From: DATARH01 sp036008175
GTDB taxonomy: Bacteria > Pseudomonadota > Alphaproteobacteria > ATCC43930 > CGMCC-115725
DNA length: 64,000 bases
NCBI GenBank assembly: GCA_036008175.1
Contig: DASYOB010000114.1
Coordinates: 62,001 to 126,000 of the forward strand
Reading direction: 5' to 3'
A program made the translations under genes and the position numbers. The notes beneath the pieces were generated by a model. It saw only the letters and a list, made by a program, of their open reading frames with translations, ran no database searches and was not told the DNA's origin. Within the stretch, counting starts at the first letter, position 1; each line of letters starts with the position of its first letter. Positions 1 through 9,654 of this stretch are shown here, in pieces.

Positions 1-668
1 CCTTCCTGCAGCACATGCACGTGGTCGGGCTCTACGTATTGGAGCAGGCGCTGATAATGCGTGATCATCACGATCGAACGGTCGGGCGCACGCAGCTCGT
101 TGACCCCGCGCGCGACCACCCGCAGCGCGTCGATGTCGAGGCCACTGTCGGTCTCGTCGAGAATCGCGAGGCGCGGTTCCAGCATCGCCATCTGGAAGAT
201 CTCGTTACGCTTCTTCTCGCCGCCGGAGAAGCCGACATTGACCGAGCGTTGCAAGAGATCATCGCCGATATCGAGCAGCTTCAGCTTGGCGCGGACCAGG
301 CGCAGGAACTGGCCGGCGTCGAGCTCGGGCTCGCCGCGGTGGCGCCGCTGGGCGTTGACCGCCGCGCGCAGGAAATAGGTGTTGTTCACACCCGGGATCT
401 CGACCGGGTACTGGAAGGCGAGAAACAGACCCTCACGCGCCCGCTCGTCGGCCGGCGTGTCCAGCAGATCGCGGCCGCGATAGATGACGCTGCCCTCGGT
501 GACTTCATAGCCGTCGCGCCCGGCCAGCACCGCGGCAAGCGTCGATTTGCCGGAGCCGTTCGGCCCCATGATCGCGTGCACCTCGCCGTCGCCGACCGAC
601 AGATCGATCCCCTTCAGGATCTCTCGGCCATCTTCGAGCCGGGCATGCAGATTTTTGATTTCGAGCAT
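1..668 (-). CDS. sufC: SufC, Fe-S cluster assembly ATPase (partial, C-terminus off window)
   Basis: ABC-type ATPase of the SUF iron-sulfur assembly complex; cytoplasmic, it pairs with SufB/SufD to drive cluster assembly. Read on the minus strand the protein begins MLEIKNLHAR. It carries a Walker A motif GPNGSGKST (about residues 33-41), the SufC signature FSGGEKKRNEIFQ, and a Walker B ending AILDETDSGLDIDAL, a typical SufC series. About 222 residues are present; the family is about 250, so roughly 28 C-terminal residues lie beyond position 1. It is the third gene after rrf2 and sufB, separated from sufB by a 114-bp spacer holding a hairpin repeat. SufD and SufS would be expected further left. 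Confidence 0.96.
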   Translation of the reverse strand, partial: MLEIKNLHARLEDGREILKGIDLSVGDGEVHAIMGPNGSGKSTLAAVLAGRDGYEVTEGSVIYRGRDLLDTPADERAREGLFLAFQYPVEIPGVNNTYFLRAAVNAQRRHRGEPELDAGQFLRLVRAKLKLLDIGDDLLQRSVNVGFSGGEKKRNEIFQMAMLEPRLAILDETDSGLDIDALRVVARGVNELRAPDRSIVMITHYQRLLQYVEPDHVHVLQE

Positions 669-691
669 TGCTGAATTCTGCTCCGTTACCC

Positions 692-771
692 CGTCATTCC
701 CGCGAAAGCGGGAATCCAGAGCCACAGGCTCCAGAAGTTGCCCCTGGACCCCCGCTTCCGCGGGGGTGACG
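692..771. repeat. Paired inverted repeat with two hairpins (REP/BIME-like)
   Basis: Two 28-bp arms (692-719 and 744-771) face each other across a 24-bp spacer. Each arm is itself a hairpin: ATTCCCGC-GAAA-GCGGGAAT in the left arm and ACCCCCGC-TTCC-GCGGGGGT in the right. When the right arm is inverted the two agree at 23 of 28 positions, and the differences fall in pairs that keep both stems intact. It sits between sufB and sufC. Confidence 0.85.
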
Positions 772-782
772 ATAAAAGAAGG

Positions 783-2237
<1,455 letters not shown>

Positions 2238-2243
2238 TTGGGA

Positions 2244-2699
2244 TCAGGTGCGGGCAGTTTCGGGGGAAGCATCGGCGCGCGGGGCCGGCAGGAATGCGAA
2301 CGGCGAGATCATGTCGTCGAGGGTGACCGCCGACAGCGCGGTGCCCACCGCCCGGTTGATCGCCGCCCAATGCGGCCGGGTTGGGCAGTAGGCCGTGCGA
2401 TCGCACTCGTCGGCATGAACAGAGCATTGCGTCATGCCGATATCCCCATCGATCGCGGCGACGACTTCGGCGACCGAGATTGCGCTCGACTGTCGCGCCA
2501 GGCGATACCCGCCCATAGCGCCGCGCGTCGCCGTCACCAGCCCGGCATGCGCCAAAGCCTTCAGGAGCTTTGCCACTGTAGCCGGAGGCAGCCTCGTCGC
2601 GACCGCGACGGCCGTCGCGGTTGCCTGACGGTCAGGGTGCGTCGCCAGATGAGTGGCGACGATGACGCCGTAATCGGCGAGTTTGCTGAGAATGATCAT
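2244..2699 (-). CDS. SUF-operon Rrf2/IscR-family transcriptional regulator
   Basis: Winged-helix DNA-binding regulator of the Rrf2 family, the type that heads alphaproteobacterial SUF operons and senses Fe-S status. The 151-residue protein starts MIILSKLADYGVIVATHLAT, has an HTH segment at about residues 25-70 (LPPATVAKLLKALAHAGLV, then a GGYRLAR wing), and three Cys in the pattern QCSVHADECDRTAYCP (about residues 94-109), the usual cluster-ligating positions. It is the first gene of the operon with sufB and sufC. A 9-bp direct repeat lies 30-56 bp upstream of its start and may be its own operator. Confidence 0.92.
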   Translation of the reverse strand: MIILSKLADYGVIVATHLATHPDRQATATAVAVATRLPPATVAKLLKALAHAGLVTATRGAMGGYRLARQSSAISVAEVVAAIDGDIGMTQCSVHADECDRTAYCPTRPHWAAINRAVGTALSAVTLDDMISPFAFLPAPRADASPETART

Positions 2700-2728
2700 C
2701 GGTCGGTCAGCGTTTCGGGCATTCGGTG

Positions 2729-2755
2729 CGTCCTAATCGACCTTGCCGTCCTAAT
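2729..2755. promoter_or_regulatory. Direct repeat upstream of the suf regulator, possible Rrf2 operator
   Basis: CGTCCTAAT occurs at 2729-2737 and again at 2747-2755, an exact 18-bp period. The copies lie 30-56 bp upstream of the rrf2 start codon on the minus strand, where the suf promoter should be. The repeats are seen; the operator role is inferred. Confidence 0.45.
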
Positions 2756-2879
2756 TCGGACCGGATTGGTACGCAATAGATCGTGGCGGAAGCCGTTGCG
2801 GTCAAGCCGAAATCGCCGCCGCCGTCTGGAGCGCCCGGCCCTGTGGCATTCCGTCGCGTGCGGTGGGCCGTCGACGGGA

Positions 2880-3320
2880 TCAACCGGCCTGTGGGTTTGG
2901 GTTCAGGGCACGCTGGATAGCGTTGAACACCTGGCTCGGACGAAACGGCTTCGGCAGAAAGCCGAGCGGCTGCGCGGCGTCGGCGCGGCGGGTCGTATCG
3001 GCGTCGGCAAGCCCGGAAAGAAAGATCGACCGCACGCCGAACTCCTGGCGTAGCCGGCACGCCAGCTCGATGCCGTCGATCGGGCCGGTCAGCCGGATAT
3101 CGACGAGGGCAAGCGCCGGACGGTCCTCCACGACCAGAGCGATTGCCTCCGGTCCGGAGGCGGCAATGCCGGCAACCCGAAAGCCCAACTCGCCGAGAAC
3201 TTCCTCGATGCAGGCCGCGACGAGCGCCTCGTCCTCGACAATCAGGATGCTTGCCGGCTTGCCTGTGCCGGCCGCGGCAACCACTTGACGGCCATCGACT
3301 GCCACGAGCGGATCACCCAA
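2880..3320 (-). CDS. Single-domain response regulator (CheY-like receiver)
   Basis: A receiver-only protein of 146 residues with no output domain. It has the acidic pair in ILIVEDEAL, the phospho-acceptor Asp in LALVDIRLTG (about residue 73), the Ser/Thr switch region FLSGLAD and the conserved Lys in GFLPKPFRP. An approximately 20-residue N-terminal extension precedes the receiver, so the true start could be slightly internal. It is transcribed divergently from the OmpR-type regulator at 3485, sharing a 164-bp intergenic region. Such stand-alone receivers often act in phosphorelays; no partner kinase is adjacent on its own strand. Confidence 0.85.
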   Translation of the reverse strand: MGDPLVAVDGRQVVAAAGTGKPASILIVEDEALVAACIEEVLGELGFRVAGIAASGPEAIALVVEDRPALALVDIRLTGPIDGIELACRLRQEFGVRSIFLSGLADADTTRRADAAQPLGFLPKPFRPSQVFNAIQRALNPNPQAG

Positions 3321-3484
3321 CTAGCGATGAATGAAAAGTGCTTGAGGCGAACGCGACGGCAAAACGCCGGTTCCCAGCGGAATCTCTGGAGACGTTCTGC
3401 CACAGTCGGTGACAACGGCTTAAACAGGGGTTAAGGCAATCACATCGGCCGGGCCGGGCCCGAACGAATCTTGTCGAGATCTTG

Positions 3485-4162
3485 ATGAAGCTCCTCGTCA
3501 TTGAAGACGATCGCGAAACCGCCGCCTATCTGGCGAAGGGGTTAAGCGAGAGTGGCTATGCGGTCGACCAATCGGGCGACGGTCGCGAGGGGCTGTTTCT
3601 GGCGACGTCGGGCTCCTACGACGCGATCATCCTCGACCGCATGCTGCCGGGAATGGACGGGCTCAGCCTGCTCGGGGTGCTGCGCGGCGCCAAGATCGGC
3701 ACCCCCGCCTTGATCCTGAGCGCGCTCGGCAGCGTCGACGACAGGGTGAAGGGCTTGCGCTCCGGCGGTGACGACTACCTCGTCAAACCCTTTGCGTTCA
3801 GCGAGCTGCTCGCCCGCATCGAGGCGCTGCTGCGGCGCGGGGCTGAGGCGCCGAGCGTGACCCGGTTGCGGGTGGCTGATCTGGAGCTTGACCTGTTGAC
3901 CCGCTCGGTCAAGCGCGGCGACAAGACGATTGATCTCTTGCCACGCGAATTTCAGCTGCTCGAATACATGATGCGCAACGCCGGCCATGTAGTAACCCGG
4001 ACGATGCTGCTGGAAAATGTGTGGGATTATCATTTCGATCCGCAGACGAATGTGATCGACGTGCATGTGAGCCGGCTACGCCAGAAGATAGACAAGCGTT
4101 TTGAGCGCCCGCTGCTGCACACCGTGCGCGGCGCCGGCTATTGCCTGCGGGCCCAGGAGTAG
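3485..4162 (+). CDS. OmpR/PhoB-family response regulator
   Basis: DNA-binding response regulator of 225 residues. The receiver has the acidic pocket IEDD (residues 6-9), the phospho-acceptor Asp51 in ILDRMLPGMDG, and YLVKPF. The C-terminal winged helix includes LLPREFQLLEYMM, VWDYHFDPQTNVIDVHVSRLRQKID and the terminal VRGAGYCL typical of OmpR-type effector domains. The ATG at 3485 is preferred to a TTG three bases upstream. It is followed after 7 bp by its cognate histidine kinase. A short inverted repeat CTTAA-N7-TTAAG lies about 50-65 bp upstream and might be an autoregulatory site, which is inference only. Confidence 0.94.
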   Translation: MKLLVIEDDRETAAYLAKGLSESGYAVDQSGDGREGLFLATSGSYDAIILDRMLPGMDGLSLLGVLRGAKIGTPALILSALGSVDDRVKGLRSGGDDYLVKPFAFSELLARIEALLRRGAEAPSVTRLRVADLELDLLTRSVKRGDKTIDLLPREFQLLEYMMRNAGHVVTRTMLLENVWDYHFDPQTNVIDVHVSRLRQKIDKRFERPLLHTVRGAGYCLRAQE

Positions 4163-4169
4163 GCCTGCG

Positions 4170-5702
4170 ATGCCGGATAGTCTCGGCCTTCTCGAAACCG
4201 CCGGGGAGGTTTCGCAGCCCGATGGCAAATCCGTAGCCGACCAAGTCGCGATGCCCGAAAGGGCGCCCTCTCCGGCGCCACGCCGCTTGCCGGCTATCAG
4301 GGTTCTGGTGCGCGGCGCGCGGCGGCTGCTCGGAACCCATGCTTTTCGTTTGGCCGGGCTTTATTTCGCCGTGTTCGTGCTTTCGGTACTCGGCGTGCTG
4401 TTCTTCGTCTACTGGGTGAGTGCCGATTTTGTCGAGCGGCAGACCGAGGCGACGCTCGACGCCGAAATTACCGGACTTGCGGAGCAATATGCACAGCGCG
4501 GCCTCAGCGGCCTCGTCCAGATTGTCGCCGCGCGCAGCGCCGGCGATCGTGGCGACGGGATGCTGTACCTCGTCATTAACCGCGACGGTAGGCCGCTCGC
4601 CGGCAACATTAGCGGTTGGCCCCCGGGCGAACTTGCCCGGTCGGGTTCGCTGTCGTTCCATTTCGAGGTGCCCGTCAACGGTCAGGTCGAAACGCACCCC
4701 GCCACTGGGAAGCTGTTCGCGATCCCCGACGGTTACCGTCTGCTGGTCGGCCGCGATATCAGCGACGCGGCCGCCTACCGCGAGCGCATCAAATTGACCC
4801 TCTTGTGGTCCGGATTATTTGCGCTCGGCATCGGCCTTGTCGGCGGCACGCTGATGGGCCGCAACATGCTGCGCCGGGTCGAGCTGGTGAACCGCACTGC
4901 CGAGCGGGTAATGGCCGGCAATCTGTCGGATCGGGTACCGCGGCGCGGCACCAATGACGAGTTCGACCAGCTCGCCGCCCATCTCAACGGCATGCTCGAC
5001 CAGATCGAGCGGTTGATGACCGGCATGCGCGAGGTCACCGACAATGTCGCGCACGATCTGAAGACGCCGCTCGCGCGCCTCCGCGCCAGGCTTGAGCTTG
5101 CCCTTTTCGTTCCTGACGATCCGGCAGCACAGGCCGAAGCGATCCGCACCGCGATCGAGGAAGCCGACCGGATGCTCGCCACCTTCAATGCGCTGTTGAG
5201 CATCGCCGAGGCGGAAGCCGGCGCACGGCGACAAGATACCGAGTTGTTCGATCTTGCCGAGGTAGCCCGAGTCGCGACCGAACTCTACGAGCCGCTTGCC
5301 GAGGAGCAAGGGTTTGCGGTGCGACTGGATGCCGAGCCTGGCACCATGATCCACGGTGATCGTCATCTCTTGTCGCAAGCGACCGCCAATCTGCTCGACA
5401 ACGCGCTGAAATACGGCAGCGACGGCGAGGGCGGCAAGATCGAGGTCTGCGTACGTCAGACCGACGGGCGCGCGGCGCTTGAAGTCTGCGACCACGGGCC
5501 GGGAATACCAGCGCCGGACCGCGAGACCGTTTTCGAACGCTTCGTCCGCCTGGAGCCGAGCCGCAGTACGCCGGGCAACGGTCTCGGCCTCAGCCTAGTG
5601 CGCGCCGTTGCTCGCCGCCACGACGCGACCGTGGCGCTGAGTGACAATGGGCCAGGCTTGAAAGTGCGGCTGGAGTTTCCGGCGGCCGCCGACACGAGCT
5701 AG
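4170..5702 (+). CDS. Membrane sensor histidine kinase (HAMP-HisKA-HATPase)
   Basis: Sensor kinase of 510 residues partnered with the response regulator 7 bp upstream. A first membrane segment (about residues 58-84, AGLYFAVFVLSVLGVLFFVYW) precedes a periplasmic loop of roughly 120 residues, a second membrane segment (LLWSGLFALGIGLVGGTLMG), then a HAMP domain (RTAERVMAGNLSDRVP). The H box is DNVAHDLKTPLARLRARLE with His295. ATP-binding motifs are NLLDNALKYG (N), DHGPGIP (G1) and GNGLGLSLVRAVARRH (G2). The start at 4170 avoids overlap with the regulator. Its stop codon interlocks with the stop of a small minus-strand gene. The sensed signal cannot be read from the sequence. Confidence 0.94.
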   Translation: MPDSLGLLETAGEVSQPDGKSVADQVAMPERAPSPAPRRLPAIRVLVRGARRLLGTHAFRLAGLYFAVFVLSVLGVLFFVYWVSADFVERQTEATLDAEITGLAEQYAQRGLSGLVQIVAARSAGDRGDGMLYLVINRDGRPLAGNISGWPPGELARSGSLSFHFEVPVNGQVETHPATGKLFAIPDGYRLLVGRDISDAAAYRERIKLTLLWSGLFALGIGLVGGTLMGRNMLRRVELVNRTAERVMAGNLSDRVPRRGTNDEFDQLAAHLNGMLDQIERLMTGMREVTDNVAHDLKTPLARLRARLELALFVPDDPAAQAEAIRTAIEEADRMLATFNALLSIAEAEAGARRQDTELFDLAEVARVATELYEPLAEEQGFAVRLDAEPGTMIHGDRHLLSQATANLLDNALKYGSDGEGGKIEVCVRQTDGRAALEVCDHGPGIPAPDRETVFERFVRLEPSRSTPGNGLGLSLVRAVARRHDATVALSDNGPGLKVRLEFPAAADTS

Positions 5703-5899
5703 CCGTCTTCAGGCAGATATTCGTCTTCTTCCACGCTGCGACCGGCGCGACCGTCGATGCGGCGGGCGGTTTCAACCATCATTTCGCGCAAGCCCCGCGC
5801 ATCGAACCCGGAACTGCGCAGGACGGGCGCCATCATCTCGTCATCGAGCAGATCTTCAAGGCTCGACTCGGAGCGGCAACAATTCCAGCGTCCAGCCAT
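5699..5899 (-). CDS. Small protein of unknown function, 66 residues
   Basis: The ATG at 5899 is preceded by a strong AGGAGGGG ribosome-binding site, which argues for a real gene and against longer upstream starts. The product begins MAGRWNCCRSESSLEDLLDD, contains FDARGLREMMVETARRID, and is acidic at the C-terminus (SVEEDEYLPEDG). A paired CC near the N-terminus is notable. It has no membrane segment or signal peptide. Its TAG stop overlaps the TAG of the convergent histidine kinase gene by 4 bp in total. I do not recognise the family. Confidence 0.65.
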   Translation of the reverse strand: MAGRWNCCRSESSLEDLLDDEMMAPVLRSSGFDARGLREMMVETARRIDGRAGRSVEEDEYLPEDG

Positions 5900-6134
5900 G
5901 ATCCCCTCCTCACATACCAAGTTGTATGCAGCCTCGCGGCAAAGCATGTCCTCTTTGTGACGGGGGATCGGAAATTTCGCGGCAATTTGTTCACCGGCGA
6001 GACACAATTTACCTCTAAGTGGAAACCATAGCATGCCAGCCGTTTGCACTTTCGCGCGCAGCCGCCGGCGTCGGCATCTGTCTGGATCGCGCGCGCCCAG
6101 GGCGCCGGCGTTTCGGGGCTAACAGGGGTCCCGC

Positions 6135-8810
6135 GTGATCGCCGAGACGGCTGCCCGCATCGTCGATTTCGCCCGCCGCAACGCGGCGTGGGTTACCGTC
6201 GCGGTGCTGGTGCTGGCGCTGGCCGGCGGCATGCTCGCGGCGGCGCGCCTTACGATCGACACCGACATCGAGCACATGCTGCCAAGCGACGTTGCTTGGC
6301 GGCAGGACGAGTTCGCGCTCGACAACGCCTTCCCGCAAAACAACTCTCTGCTGGTCGTCGTCATCGACGGCAAGACGCCGGACCTCGCCGAGCAGGCAGC
6401 CGAGGCGCTGGCCGCGAAAATGCGCGGGGAGCCGCAATTCTTCGAATATGTGCGGCAACCGGATGGCGGCCCGTTCTTCGACCAGAACGGTCTCTTGTTT
6501 CTGTCGCTGTCCGAGCTGGACAGCATGTCGCAGGACCTGGTCGCAACCCAGCCGCTGATCGGCAGCATGGCGCACGATCCGAGCCTGCGCGGCCTGTTCG
6601 GGGTGCTGGCAACCTTTGTCGAGGCCGCCCATCGGGGCGATGTCGCCATCGACAAGCTGAACCCGACCCTGACGACAATCGGCGGCGTTGTTCGATCCGT
6701 GCTCGCCGACACGCCGGCGAGCATCAATTGGGGGCAGATGCTGACGGGGCGGGCGCCAGAGCCGCGCGACCTCCGCCGCTTCGTGCTGACCCGCCCGGTG
6801 CTCGACTTCAGCGGTCTGCAGCCGGGCGGGAAAGCCACAGCCGAGCTGCGCCGTCTCGCCGATGATATCGGTCTGGACGCGCAGCACGGCATCCGCCTGC
6901 GCCTGACCGGCCCTGTCGCGCTCGACGACGAGCAGTTCGCGACATTGCAGCAAGGGGCGCTGCGTTCGACCGTGCTGTCGATCGTCTGCGTATTGGTAAT
7001 CCTGTTCGCCGCCTTGCGCTCGGTGAAGCTTGTCGGCGCGGTTCTGGTGACCCTCGCCTCCGGATTGCTGCTGACCGCCGGCTTCGCCGCGGCGGCGATC
7101 GGCTCGCTCAACCTGATCTCGATCGCTTTCGGCGTGCTGTTCATCGGGTTGGCCGTCGATTTCAGCATCCAGTTCAGCATCCGCTATCGCGACCAGCGCC
7201 ACCGGCTCGGCGGATTGCAGACGGCGCTGCCCGGCGCTGGCCGATCGATTGGTCCTGCTCTCGTGCTCGCCGCGGGGGCGACGGCGATCGGGTTCCTGTC
7301 CTTCGTTCCTACGCCCTACTCCGGGATCCGCGAGCTGGGCTGGATCGCCGGGGTCGGCATGATCATGGCGATCGTGCTCAATTTTCTGCTGCTACCGGCG
7401 CTGCTGACGCTGCTGCGGCCGCGCGGCGAGCCCGAGCCGATCGGCTTCCGCCGCGTCGCGACGCTCGACCGTTTTCTGCTGCAGCGGCGCGGTTGGGTCA
7501 TTGGGGCTGCCACGTTGCTCGCGATCGCCGGCCTCGCGCTGCTGCCCCGGCTCAGCTTCGACTTCGACCCGCTCGACCTGAAGAACCCGAACAGCGAGTC
7601 GGTAGCGACCGCGCGCGACCTGATGCAGGATTCGATGACAAGCCCCTATACCGCCGAGGTGCTCGCCCCGTCGCTGCCGGACGCGGAGCAGCTCGCCGAT
7701 CGCCTCGCCAAGCTGCCGGAGGTCGCCCAGGCCGTAACCGCTGCCAGTTTCATCCCCGAAGACCAGGACAAGAAGCTGGCGATCATCGAGGATCTGGCGC
7801 TGCTGCTCGGCCCGACCCTGACGCCCGTCGAAATCCTGCCGCAACCGGACGACGCGGAGGTGCTGAAGGCAATCGCGGACTGCCGCGACGCGCTGCGAAA
7901 AGTCGCTGCCGGAGCTGGGCCGCAGGATCCGGCATCGCAACTCGCTCAGAGCCTGGATGCGGCGGTGGCGCGCGGCCCGGAAATCGTTGGTCCGCTGCGC
8001 GAGGCGCTACTTCCCGGCCTCGAGCAGCGCCTCGCAAAGCTGGCGGTGCTGCTGCAGGCAAAGCCGGTGAGCCTCGCCAGCCTGCCGGCGGAACTGCGGG
8101 ACAGCTGGATCGCGCCCGACGGCCGGGCACGCGTCGAGGTGTTTCCGCGCGGCGACGTGCGCGACCATGCAAATCTGGAGCGCTTTGTCGCGGCGGTGCG
8201 CAGCGTGGCGCCGGACGCCACCGGCACGCCGGTGACAATCCAGGAGGCGGGAAGGCTGATCAGCTCGGCGTTTGTTCAGGCCGGCATCATCGCCGTCGTG
8301 GCGATCACGATCCTGCTCGCGCTGGTGCTGCGGCGGCTGCGCGAGGTGGCGCTCGTCGTCGCGCCGCTGCTGCTCTCGGCGGTCCTGGCCCTGGCGGTGA
8401 CAGTGCTTCTCGGGATACCGCTCAACTACGCCAACATCATCGCCCTGCCGTTGCTGCTCGGCATCGGCGTCGCGTTCGACATCTATTTCGTCATGAACTG
8501 GCGCGCCGGGCAGACCCATCACCTGCAATCGAGCACGGCGCGGGCCGTCGTCTTCAGCGCGCTGACGACGATGTCGGCCTTCGGCAGCCTGGCCCTGTCG
8601 AACGACCCCGGGACGTCGGACATGGGCCAGCTGCTGACGATCTCGCTCGCCTGCACCCTGTTCTGTACGCTGATCGTGCTCCCTGCCCTGCTCGGCCCCG
8701 CGCCGGAACCGCGCACTGCGCTCTCACACGCGGCAGCAAAGGCCGAAACAGCAGATCAGCGCGAGCACCTCCCGGCAGTCAGCTCGCCCCAGCAAGATCG
8801 CCGTAGCTGA
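6135..8810 (+). CDS. hpnN: HpnN, hopanoid-associated RND transporter
   Basis: Inner-membrane RND/MMPL-type transporter of 891 residues, the family that moves hopanoids toward the outer membrane. One N-terminal membrane helix (about 17-37) leads into a large periplasmic domain, then a five-helix block (about 270-420, including LISIAFGVLFIGLAVDFSIQ), a further helix (about 453-475), a second periplasmic domain and a final five-helix block (about 715-860, including LPLLLGIGVAFDIYFVMNW). The start is GTG at 6135. The 3' end overlaps the convergent hpnK by 32 bp. It opens the hpn locus and faces the hpnI-J-K group. Confidence 0.92.
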   Translation: MIAETAARIVDFARRNAAWVTVAVLVLALAGGMLAAARLTIDTDIEHMLPSDVAWRQDEFALDNAFPQNNSLLVVVIDGKTPDLAEQAAEALAAKMRGEPQFFEYVRQPDGGPFFDQNGLLFLSLSELDSMSQDLVATQPLIGSMAHDPSLRGLFGVLATFVEAAHRGDVAIDKLNPTLTTIGGVVRSVLADTPASINWGQMLTGRAPEPRDLRRFVLTRPVLDFSGLQPGGKATAELRRLADDIGLDAQHGIRLRLTGPVALDDEQFATLQQGALRSTVLSIVCVLVILFAALRSVKLVGAVLVTLASGLLLTAGFAAAAIGSLNLISIAFGVLFIGLAVDFSIQFSIRYRDQRHRLGGLQTALPGAGRSIGPALVLAAGATAIGFLSFVPTPYSGIRELGWIAGVGMIMAIVLNFLLLPALLTLLRPRGEPEPIGFRRVATLDRFLLQRRGWVIGAATLLAIAGLALLPRLSFDFDPLDLKNPNSESVATARDLMQDSMTSPYTAEVLAPSLPDAEQLADRLAKLPEVAQAVTAASFIPEDQDKKLAIIEDLALLLGPTLTPVEILPQPDDAEVLKAIADCRDALRKVAAGAGPQDPASQLAQSLDAAVARGPEIVGPLREALLPGLEQRLAKLAVLLQAKPVSLASLPAELRDSWIAPDGRARVEVFPRGDVRDHANLERFVAAVRSVAPDATGTPVTIQEAGRLISSAFVQAGIIAVVAITILLALVLRRLREVALVVAPLLLSAVLALAVTVLLGIPLNYANIIALPLLLGIGVAFDIYFVMNWRAGQTHHLQSSTARAVVFSALTTMSAFGSLALSNDPGTSDMGQLLTISLACTLFCTLIVLPALLGPAPEPRTALSHAAAKAETADQREHLPAVSSPQQDRRS

Positions 8811-9654
8811 CGAGCTCAATCCCGAACTCGTCGATACGGCGGCGCAACGCCGGGCTCAACAACGCCGCCAACTCCTCGGTGTGGCGATACTTCGGCATCG
8901 CCGCGGCGAGGGCGGCGCTGCGCTCGGCGGCGGGATGGAAGTAGATTTCGCTGACGCCGTCCGGCAAATGCGGCAGCAGCCCGAGCAAGCGCGTCTCGGT
9001 CATGCCGCCGCTCCAGGCAATCCCGAAGATATGATCGTTCATGGCGATCCCGGCGCGCCGCAACCGCCATCGCAGCCAGGCGACGGCAAAACCGGGTGGT
9101 TGCGCCGCATGGCGCTCAACCGGAAAGGCCGCGCGCAATACCGCCCTGGGCTCGGCCGGCAGGCGAACCGCCCGCAATCCGTAGTCGCGTCCGATTTCGA
9201 CGACGAGGCGGGCGACGGTCGGGTGCAGATGCATGTGCTCGTGCGCGTCGACGTGGTCGAGGGCGAGGCCGGTGGCGCGGAAGGCCTCGAACTGGGCGCG
9301 GATCTCCTCGGCGAGCTGGCGCCGAATTCCGGGCGCGAAGAAATACCGAAGACCGGCACGGAACGGATCATCCCCAAAACGGCCGTTGCGTCGCACCAGG
9401 CGGCGCAGCCGATCGGGCGGCGCAACCGGGCGGCCGCCGATCAATACGAGATGCAGCCCGACCCGAAGCCCTGGCAGCCGGCGCGCTCGCTCAACCGCAT
9501 CGGCGACGGCTGGCGCCCCGACCATCAGGCTCGCGGTCGACAGGATGCCGTCGCGATGCGCCTCTTCGACGGCCTTGTTGACCGCTATGTCCAGGCCGAA
9601 ATCGTCGGCGCAGAGGATGAGGCGCTTCGGGAGCGGCCGCGGCCGCCGCGTCAG
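8779..9654 (-). CDS. hpnK: HpnK, ChbG/YdjC-family deacetylase of hopanoid head-group synthesis
   Basis: YdjC/ChbG-type metal-dependent deacetylase. In hopanoid pathways HpnK acts after the glycosyltransferase HpnI, removing the acetyl from the amino-sugar head group. Metal ligands are visible in LCADDFGLD (about residues 14-22) and DHVDAHEHMHLHP. The reading frame contains no ATG, GTG or TTG upstream of the catalytic ADDFG motif back to and beyond the end of hpnJ. The best start is a CTG at 9654 that overlaps the hpnJ TGA as CTGA, with a GGAG eight bases upstream. From there the product is 291 residues, normal for HpnK. Starting at the first internal ATG (9525) would delete the active site. 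Confidence 0.9.
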   Translation of the reverse strand: MTRRPRPLPKRLILCADDFGLDIAVNKAVEEAHRDGILSTASLMVGAPAVADAVERARRLPGLRVGLHLVLIGGRPVAPPDRLRRLVRRNGRFGDDPFRAGLRYFFAPGIRRQLAEEIRAQFEAFRATGLALDHVDAHEHMHLHPTVARLVVEIGRDYGLRAVRLPAEPRAVLRAAFPVERHAAQPPGFAVAWLRWRLRRAGIAMNDHIFGIAWSGGMTETRLLGLLPHLPDGVSEIYFHPAAERSAALAAAMPKYRHTEELAALLSPALRRRIDEFGIELVSYGDLAGAS

